Source: Bacillota bacterium (GTDB taxonomy: Bacteria; Bacillota; Clostridia; Lachnospirales; Anaerotignaceae). Taken from it: 11,276 nt of DNA. The stretch's first letter is position 1. Each line of letters begins with the position of its first letter. The stretch is taken from contig JAFYQL010000003.1 in the NCBI GenBank assembly GCA_017547125.1, forward strand, positions 1 to 11,276, given 5' to 3'. The translations under genes and the position numbers were made by a program. This document shows positions 5,684-11,276 of this stretch, piece after piece. The notes beneath the pieces are model-generated. The model made no database searches and was not told the DNA's origin. It saw nothing but the letters and a program-made list of their open reading frames with translations.

Positions 5684-6565
5684 TCATCTCTTCCTTTCAC
5701 GGTATACGTTTTTCAGTTCGTTATAGAAAAATAAATATCTGTCATATCTTTCCTGCGGAATTTCATCCCCAACGTGTTCCTTAATTGCACAGTCAGGTTC
5801 TTTAACATGACTGCAGCCTGTATAGTAACACTGTCCGAGGTATTCCTTAAACTCCGGAAAATAATTTTCCAGTTCTTCAGGAAGTATATCTTCAATAGAA
5901 AGCGAGGTAAAACCAGGAGAGTCAACAATATAGCTATTTTCAAATATCTCCATAAGTTCAGCATGTCTTGTAGTATGCTTACCTCTTTCTATTTTCAAGC
6001 TTAAATCCCCTGTTTCCGCATTTAAAGCAGGGTTAAGTATATTTGCTATACTGCTTTTGCCCACACCTGAAGGGCCTGCAAATGCCGTAATTTTGCCTTC
6101 AAATATACTTCTGAGTTCATCAGTATTGATGTTTTCAAAGGCAGATACCGCTATTGTGCGGTAACCTGATTTTCTGTAAACATCAACTATCGGTTTATAT
6201 TTTTCTTCGGTATCAAGGTCTATTTTATTGATACAGATAATTGCCTCTATGTTCTGCTTTGCCGCAAGCACAAGAAATCTATCAAGAAGGTCTACGTTTA
6301 TGTCCGGGCTTACTGCCGCAAACACAATAACTACCTGGTCAACATTTGCAACCTTAGGGCGTATCATCATATTTTTTCTTGGCATAATCTCGTCAAGACT
6401 TCCTGTTTTTTTACTGTCATCAATAACTGATATTTCAACATAGTCGCCTACAAGAGGAGTTATTTTTTCCTTACGGAATTTTCCTCTTGCACGGCACTCA
6501 TAAACACCATTTTGGGTATCTATATAATAAAATCCGCCTATACCTTTAATTATTGTTCCCTTCAA
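5684..6565 (-). CDS. rsgA: Ribosome small subunit-dependent GTPase A
   Basis: RsgA (YloQ/CpgA) is a circularly permuted GTPase that binds the 30S subunit and checks late assembly at the decoding centre. The 293 residues run: N-terminal OB fold (about 1-70), then G4 NKID (113-116), G5 SAF (141-143), G1 GPSGVGKS (164-171), the switch segment GKHTTR (195-200) and G3 DSPG (215-218). The C-terminal zinc region has Cys246, Cys251, His253 and Cys259 in the CxxxxCxHxxxxxC pattern. The start is an unusual TTG at 6565, giving KGTIIKGIGGFYY, which is exactly where the family begins; the next in-frame ATG is about 60 codons in. The TTG lies 2 nt after the prkC stop, with only a moderate AAGGCGG (6575-6581) ahead. 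In B. subtilis the homologue is a reported PrkC substrate, so its place beside prkC is meaningful. Confidence 0.97.
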   Translation of the reverse strand: MKGTIIKGIGGFYYIDTQNGVYECRARGKFRKEKITPLVGDYVEISVIDDSKKTGSLDEIMPRKNMMIRPKVANVDQVVIVFAAVSPDINVDLLDRFLVLAAKQNIEAIICINKIDLDTEEKYKPIVDVYRKSGYRTIAVSAFENINTDELRSIFEGKITAFAGPSGVGKSSIANILNPALNAETGDLSLKIERGKHTTRHAELMEIFENSYIVDSPGFTSLSIEDILPEELENYFPEFKEYLGQCYYTGCSHVKEPDCAIKEHVGDEIPQERYDRYLFFYNELKNVYRERKR

Positions 6566-6567
6566 TA

Positions 6568-8895
6568 TCAGTTTCCGCCTTCCGAAAAGTTAACCATATC
6601 ACTCCACTGGTATACATTGTCAACATAAAGCTGAATTTCCGCTGTTCCGCTTGCTGTTACAGGCACAGAAAGTGGGAAATCATCCATAGCCGCACTGCCG
6701 CTATAAACTATATCAACACTGCCGTCTACAATTTTGATAATTTTAACTGAAATATTGTCTTCATCAGCCGCCTCAACAGGTGCATCAATCTTGAATGATA
6801 CAGTTCCTTTTTCACCGCTTGAAGAAGCTGACGTTCCATTTTCTTCAGTTTCTCCGCCTTCAGCATCCGGGCCGCCGCTTACAACAAACTCAATCTTTGA
6901 GCCAGGTTCAACTTCAATGCTTGAGCCTATTGACTGTTCCATAACTCTGCCGGCTTCTATTGAAGTGCTTGCCTTTTCTGTAACCTTAACTACTTCAAGA
7001 CCAACTGCTGCAGCTTTTTTCTTTGCAATTTCAATATTTTCCATTATAAAGTTTGGTACAAGAACAAGTTTTCCTTCACTGCCTTTGCTTACTGTGATAA
7101 TAACAGTTGTTGCAAGGCTGATTTCACTGTCTGCCACAGGAGACTGTGCAATTACAACGTCTTCAGGGTTTTCTTCGTCAAATTCGTATCTTACCTCTGC
7201 CTTAAGGCCTGTTTTTTCTTTGATTATTTCAACAGCTTCATCAACTGTACGATAAACAACGTCAGGCATCATAGGAATAACCTCGCCTGCACTTACAACT
7301 ACTTTTACAACCATGCCTTCTTTAACATCTGTGCCCGCCTCAATATCCTGTTCAACAATAAGGCCTGCATCGTAGTCACTTGCAACTGTGCCTACAGATT
7401 CAATAACAATACCAAGGCTTTCTGTCTTATCCTGAGCCTCTTCAAGTGTCATACCTGTGATATTTGGCATTGATGTGCTGTTAAACATTGATGTCATATT
7501 TGCAACAAGGCTTTTGCCTGTCATAAGTTTTGCACCAAATGCAGTTATAACACCTATGATAATAAGCGCTGTTATAACTGCCGCAATAACAACCTTTCTT
7601 TCTTTTCTTTTGTATGCTTCTTCTTCATAAAAGTCGTCTTCATCAACAGTTTCTTCAACTTTTCTTCTGCGGCGAGAAGGCTCAACATAAGTATTTTCAA
7701 ATTCTTCATTCTTCTGTTTGTTGATGCCAAGCTTTCTTCCGTAGTTGTTGAAAGCAACTGTGCTTTCCGGCATAACATATTCTTTGTTTGTTCTTGAATA
7801 ACCGCCTTTTTTGCCGCTATTTATTTCAAGCTTAACTTCTTCGTCTGCTCTCACAATGTCCTCTTTCTCATCATCAATAAAAGGTATTGCTGATGATGCT
7901 TTTTTAATTTCTGATGCATTATGAAGTTTTATAGTTTCAAACTCTTCAGCCTTTTCAAAAACTTCCTTTGCTGCCACTGCACTTGCTGCAGCAACTGCCA
8001 CATCTTCAGCCTTAACTGCTTTGATTTCTTCAACAGGCTCTTTTGCATCAACCTCATAGCTTGCAACTATTTCTGAAAGCTTTCTTCTTAAGTCTTCAAG
8101 AAGAAGGTCTGCGCTTGCGTATCTGTCATCCTTGCGTTTTGCAGCTGCCTTTTTGATAATTGAGCAAAATTCATCGCTGATTTTAGGATTGATGCTCTTG
8201 ATATCAGGAAGCTGATCGTTAAGATGCTTGAGCGCTACTGCAACAGATGTGCTTCCGTCAAAAGGAAGCTTGCCTGTTACCATTTCAAACATAGTTATAC
8301 CAAGTGAATAGATATCGCTCTTTTCATCAACGTATCCGTTTCTTGCCTGTTCAGGTGAAAGATAATAAACAGAGCCCATTGCAGTTGTTGTGGTTGTTGC
8401 AGTTGAAACAGCCGCAGCTCTTGCAATGCCAAAGTCTGTGATTTTAACTGCTCCGTCAACGCTTATAAGAATGTTCTGAGGCTTGATATCTCTATGTACA
8501 ACGCCATTTTTGTGTGCGTGTGAAAGTGCACTTGCCATTTCAGATGCGATATCGAGTGCAACAATTTCATCAAGCGGCGCATCATTGAGGATTATCTTTT
8601 TAAGTGTGTCGCCGTGAACATACTCCATAACAATATAACAAATGCCGTTTTCCTCGCCAAAATCGTAAGCATTTACAATGTTAGGGTGTGAAAGTTTTGC
8701 TGCTGAACGTGCTTCGATACCAAATCTTGATTTAAAGTTTTCATCGTTTGCATATTCTTCCTTCAACACCTTAAGTGTTACGTTTCTTTCAAGTTTTATA
8801 TCTTTTGCTCTATATACATAGGCCATTCCGCCTGTGCCGATTTTTTCCTGTATTTCATATCTTCCTGCAATTACAGTTCCTGCCGCAAGCATCAT
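6568..8895 (-). CDS. prkC: PASTA-domain serine/threonine protein kinase PrkC
   Basis: PrkC is a membrane Ser/Thr kinase that senses peptidoglycan fragments or lipid II and adjusts cell wall metabolism, translation and germination. The cytoplasmic kinase domain (about 1-275) has the Gly loop GTGGMAYVY (20-28), Lys42, Glu61, HRDIKPQN (134-141), DFG (154-156) and SPE (180-182). The activation loop is Thr-rich (Thr165, Thr167-171). A linker of about 155 residues (280-434), partly Ala-rich and strongly charged, leads to one membrane helix (about 435-455). Outside the cell are three PASTA repeats (about 476-536, 540-604, 611-675), a Gly/Ser/Glu spacer and a C-terminal Ig-like region (about 697-770). 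At 775 residues it is longer than B. subtilis PrkC (about 650), mainly through the linker. ATG 8895 overlaps the prpC stop by 4 nt (ATGA), with GAGG 7 nt upstream; an ATG immediately follows and could also serve. Confidence 0.97.
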   Translation of the reverse strand: MMLAAGTVIAGRYEIQEKIGTGGMAYVYRAKDIKLERNVTLKVLKEEYANDENFKSRFGIEARSAAKLSHPNIVNAYDFGEENGICYIVMEYVHGDTLKKIILNDAPLDEIVALDIASEMASALSHAHKNGVVHRDIKPQNILISVDGAVKITDFGIARAAAVSTATTTTTAMGSVYYLSPEQARNGYVDEKSDIYSLGITMFEMVTGKLPFDGSTSVAVALKHLNDQLPDIKSINPKISDEFCSIIKKAAAKRKDDRYASADLLLEDLRRKLSEIVASYEVDAKEPVEEIKAVKAEDVAVAAASAVAAKEVFEKAEEFETIKLHNASEIKKASSAIPFIDDEKEDIVRADEEVKLEINSGKKGGYSRTNKEYVMPESTVAFNNYGRKLGINKQKNEEFENTYVEPSRRRRKVEETVDEDDFYEEEAYKRKERKVVIAAVITALIIIGVITAFGAKLMTGKSLVANMTSMFNSTSMPNITGMTLEEAQDKTESLGIVIESVGTVASDYDAGLIVEQDIEAGTDVKEGMVVKVVVSAGEVIPMMPDVVYRTVDEAVEIIKEKTGLKAEVRYEFDEENPEDVVIAQSPVADSEISLATTVIITVSKGSEGKLVLVPNFIMENIEIAKKKAAAVGLEVVKVTEKASTSIEAGRVMEQSIGSSIEVEPGSKIEFVVSGGPDAEGGETEENGTSASSSGEKGTVSFKIDAPVEAADEDNISVKIIKIVDGSVDIVYSGSAAMDDFPLSVPVTASGTAEIQLYVDNVYQWSDMVNFSEGGN

Positions 8896-9626
8896 GCCTT
8901 CACCTCATTTCTTATAATAATGGCTGAAATATTATCTTTTCCGCCGTTTTCATTTGCTCTGTCAATGAGCTTTTCAATACACTGATTTACATCTTCGTTT
9001 TCTTTTATTATTTTTTCAATTTCATCGTCACAGATCATACCTGAAAGACCGTCAGAGCAGATAAGAACAACGTCGTTTTCGCCAAAGTCTTTTATTACTG
9101 TGTCAACATCGATTGTTTCTTCTGTGCCCACAGCACGTGTGATGATGTTTCGTTTAGGATGAACCCTAGCTTCTTCAAGTGTAATTCTTCCCTGTTTTAC
9201 CATTTCCATAACAAATGAATGGTCATTTGTTATCTGCTGAAGTTTTTCGTCTTTAAGAATGTATATACGGCTGTCTCCAACGTGAACTGCATAAAGCTTT
9301 TCATTTTCGATGCATGCACAGGTAAATGTTGTGCCCATACCGTTTTCGTGTTCGGTGCTGACTGCTTCATCATAAACTGCCTTGTTTGCAGCAATTACAC
9401 CTTCAAGAAGCACATCAAGTATATTTTCACTGTCGTAATTGTCTTTTACATATTCAACAAACTTTTCGATGGCATGACCGCTGGCAACTTCGCCTGCATT
9501 GTGTCCGCCCATACCGTCAGCCACGATAAAAATATTTTTTACCGGCAAATTTTCATTGCCCACATAGATACTATCTTCATTATTTTTGCGCTGCATACCC
9601 GCAACACTGTTTCCGAAACTTCTCAT
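8892..9626 (-). CDS. prpC: PP2C-family serine/threonine protein phosphatase (PrpC/Stp)
   Basis: This metal-dependent phosphatase reverses PrkC phosphorylation and sits next to the kinase gene in most Firmicutes. The 244 residues contain the full PP2C set: NNED (15-18), DGMGGH (37-42), GMGTT (96-100), GDSR (117-120), SDGLSG (191-196) and GGKDN (228-232), which supply the acidic residues of the binuclear Mn/Mg site. No membrane segment is visible, so it should be cytosolic. ATG 9626 is 9 nt after GGAGGTGA (9636-9643), and that site follows directly on the rlmN stop with a 19-nt gap between genes. It overlaps prkC by 4 nt, which would tie phosphatase and kinase levels together through translational coupling. 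Confidence 0.97.
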   Translation of the reverse strand: MRSFGNSVAGMQRKNNEDSIYVGNENLPVKNIFIVADGMGGHNAGEVASGHAIEKFVEYVKDNYDSENILDVLLEGVIAANKAVYDEAVSTEHENGMGTTFTCACIENEKLYAVHVGDSRIYILKDEKLQQITNDHSFVMEMVKQGRITLEEARVHPKRNIITRAVGTEETIDVDTVIKDFGENDVVLICSDGLSGMICDDEIEKIIKENEDVNQCIEKLIDRANENGGKDNISAIIIRNEVKA

Positions 9627-9645
9627 TTAAGCAATTCACCTCCGC

Positions 9646-10677
9646 CTATTTTTTTGATATATAGCTTCTTCTGAGCTGGCCGCAGGAAGCATTTATGTCA
9701 CTTCCCAGTTTACGTCTTACTGTTGTTTCTATTCCTCTAGCCTGAAGAATATCCGCAAAAGACTTGATTTTATCTTCACTGCTTCGTATATAATCTCTTT
9801 CCTTAACATCGTTTACAGGAATAAGATTTACGTGACAAAGCATACCCTTAAGGCGTGATGCAAGCTCTTTTGCACAGTCTGCACTGTCATTTACGCCTTT
9901 AATAAGTGCATATTCAAATGTAATTCTTCTCTTTGTTTCTTCTGCATACTGTCTGCAGGCAAAAAGAAGAGTTTCCATATCATATCTTTTTGAAACCGGC
10001 ATTGTCTGGTTTCTTATTTCATCATTTGGTGCGTGAAGAGAGATAGCAAGTGTTATCTGAAGGTCCTCTGCTTTGAGTCTGTCAATTCTGTCAGCAAGAC
10101 CACAGGTTGAAAGAGTGATATGTCTCTGACCGATATCTGCACCGTCTCTTGAGTTGAGAAGCTTAACAAATCTGATTACGTTGTCGTAGTTATCAAGAGG
10201 CTCACCGCTGCCCATAAGCACAACAGAAGAAATTCTTTCGCCTATATCATTTGAGATTTCATATACCTGTGAAAGTATTTCACCTGCAGTAAGGTTTCTT
10301 TCAAGGCCGTCAAGTGTTGATGCACAAAAAGTGCATCCCATTCTGCAGCCAATCTGTGTTGAAACACAAACTGCATTGCCGTATGAATATCTCATAAGCA
10401 CGCTTTCAATAACATTTCCATCTTCAAAGCCAAAAAGATATTTTGCTGTGCCGTCAGTTGAAACCTTTTTGTCAACTATCTCAAGCTTTGAAAGGTACAT
10501 TCTTTCAGCAAGCTTTTCTCTGAGGGCTTTTGAAAGGTTTGTCATTTCATCAAATGATGAAACCTTTTTGCCGTGAATCCAGGAAAAAATCTGTTTTGCT
10601 CTGAATTTTGGCTCACCCATTTCCTTCAGTAATTCTTCAATTTCTTCGATATATAAAGATTTTAAGTCAACTGCCAT
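9646..10677 (-). CDS. rlmN: Dual-specificity 23S rRNA/tRNA adenine-C2 methyltransferase RlmN
   Basis: RlmN is a radical SAM enzyme that makes 2-methyladenosine at 23S rRNA A2503 and at A37 of some tRNAs. The 343 residues are of usual length. An N-terminal helical domain (about 1-70) precedes the radical SAM barrel, with the iron-sulfur motif CRMGCTFC (Cys111, Cys115, Cys118) and the SAM-binding MGSGEPL (155-161). The C-terminal NASCGQL (329-335) supplies Cys332, the acceptor cysteine equivalent to Cys355 of E. coli; the partner is Cys118. RlmN is favoured over the resistance enzyme Cfr because of this operon setting and the overall sequence. ATG 10677 is 1 nt after the rsmB stop (TGAAATG), with AAGGAA (10685-10690) 7 nt upstream. 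Confidence 0.97.
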   Translation of the reverse strand: MAVDLKSLYIEEIEELLKEMGEPKFRAKQIFSWIHGKKVSSFDEMTNLSKALREKLAERMYLSKLEIVDKKVSTDGTAKYLFGFEDGNVIESVLMRYSYGNAVCVSTQIGCRMGCTFCASTLDGLERNLTAGEILSQVYEISNDIGERISSVVLMGSGEPLDNYDNVIRFVKLLNSRDGADIGQRHITLSTCGLADRIDRLKAEDLQITLAISLHAPNDEIRNQTMPVSKRYDMETLLFACRQYAEETKRRITFEYALIKGVNDSADCAKELASRLKGMLCHVNLIPVNDVKERDYIRSSEDKIKSFADILQARGIETTVRRKLGSDINASCGQLRRSYISKK

Positions 10678-10678
10678 T

Positions 10679-11276
10679 TCAGTTTTCCTTTCTTCTCATC
10701 TTAGCAATAAAAAATCCGTCTGTGCCGTGTACGTTTGGATAAAGCTCAATGTAGCCGTCCTTTGCAGTTTCACATTCCATACCCTTTGGAAGTACATCTG
10801 TGATGTCAACCGGCTCAAAATCAAAATTCTGGCAAAGCCATTTCACATTGCCGGCATTTTCTTTTCTGCTGAGTGTACATGTACTGTAAAGAAGATATCC
10901 GCCTTTTTTAACATATCCGCAGCTATTTTCAAGTATCTGCCTCTGAAGTGCAAGAAGGCTATCGATATCGTTTCCGTCTTTTTTAAGTCTTATGTCGGCT
11001 TTCTTTCTCATAAGGCCAAAGCCTGAGCAAGGCGCGTCAATAAGCACTTTGTCAAATTTTTCTGCGTCTTCTTCATATTTTGAAGATGCATCCTTAAGCT
11101 GAGTTTCAATTATGCTTACGCCAAGTCTGCCTGCTGCCTCATCAATAAGGTCAAGCTTGTGGTCATACACATCTCTTGAAACAATCTTGCCCTTGTTTTC
11201 CATAAGCATAGCCATTGCCATACTCTTTCCGCCAGGTGCGCTGCAGCAATCAAGCACTGTTTCATCCTTCTTTGGA
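10679..11276 (-). CDS. rsmB: 16S rRNA (cytosine-C5) methyltransferase RsmB (N-terminal part cut by window edge)
   Basis: RsmB methylates a cytosine of 16S rRNA (C967 in E. coli numbering). Only the C-terminal 198 residues of a protein of about 440 are visible; the frame is open to the right edge, starting in PKKDETVLDCCSAPGGKS. SAM-binding motif I is CSAPGGKS. Motif IV DAPCSGFG and motif VI STCTLSRKEN carry the two cysteines of the RNA C5-methyltransferase mechanism. The protein ends with GTDGFFIAKMRRKEN. The codon at 11257 is a GTG inside the motif I region, not a start. The missing N-terminus would hold the NusB-like RNA-binding domain that separates RsmB from RsmF-type relatives, so the choice of RsmB rests on length pattern and on its position before rlmN, as in B. 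subtilis. Confidence 0.92.
   Translation of the reverse strand, partial: PKKDETVLDCCSAPGGKSMAMAMLMENKGKIVSRDVYDHKLDLIDEAAGRLGVSIIETQLKDASSKYEEDAEKFDKVLIDAPCSGFGLMRKKADIRLKKDGNDIDSLLALQRQILENSCGYVKKGGYLLYSTCTLSRKENAGNVKWLCQNFDFEPVDITDVLPKGMECETAKDGYIELYPNVHGTDGFFIAKMRRKEN

Noticed and set aside
6734..7255. 173-codon plus-strand open frame
   Set aside because: It is antisense to the PASTA and C-terminal part of prkC; the Ser/Thr/Pro-rich product is typical of a shadow frame.
9219..9674. 151-codon plus-strand open frame
   Set aside because: It lies opposite prpC and has no signature of its own; the Cys/Phe/Ile-rich composition reflects the complement of a coding strand.
1..11276. CRISPR arrays, transposons, tRNA or rRNA genes, phage or defence genes
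   Set aside because: No periodic repeats, terminal inverted repeats with transposase, cloverleaf-like sequences or rRNA segments were seen; nearly all sequence is explained by core genes.

Overview
The window looks like chromosomal housekeeping DNA from a low-GC Gram-positive bacterium, most likely a member of the Clostridia. The reasons are the AT-rich sequence, the Shine-Dalgarno sites close to AAGGAGG, the use of GTG and TTG starts, and a gene order that matches the Bacillus subtilis fmt-rsmB-rlmN-prpC-prkC-rsgA-rpe-thiN-(spoVM)-rpmB-yloU-yloV-recG region. Genus cannot be fixed from the sequence alone. Both ends of the window cut genes: recG on the left (its C-terminal part is missing) and rsmB on the right (its N-terminal part is missing).

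Reading along the minus strand from the right edge, one tightly packed operon runs rsmB-rlmN-prpC-prkC-rsgA-rpe-thiN (11276 down to 4383). Junctions are a 4-nt overlap or gaps of 1, 2 or 19 nt, so translational coupling is likely. It ends at a strong intrinsic terminator whose hairpin begins inside the thiN stop codon. The operon joins rRNA modification (RsmB, RlmN), a PP2C phosphatase and PASTA Ser/Thr kinase signalling pair (PrpC, PrkC), a 30S assembly GTPase (RsgA) and two metabolic enzymes (Rpe, ThiN).

Downstream of that terminator is an isolated 46-residue two-helix membrane protein gene on the minus strand (4148-4288). It has its own ribosome binding site and a candidate promoter and sits between two terminators. 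It occupies the position where B. subtilis has spoVM but does not resemble SpoVM. Next is rpmB (zinc-type ribosomal protein L28), the only plus-strand gene, with a good SigA-type promoter and a terminator that can work in both directions.

A divergent intergenic region of about 357 nt (3543-3899) separates rpmB from a second minus-strand operon: an Asp23/YloU-family gene, fakA (fatty acid kinase, YloV family) and recG. A hairpin with an offset T-run lies between fakA and recG and may attenuate recG transcription.

The window is mostly ordinary core genome. I found no mobile element, CRISPR array, tRNA, rRNA or defence system. The points most worth a second look are the small membrane protein in the spoVM slot, the divergent rpmB/asp23 promoter region, and the unusual PrkC linker and Thr-rich activation loop. 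Several start codons are best placed downstream of the longest possible open frame, and the entries below use the corrected starts.
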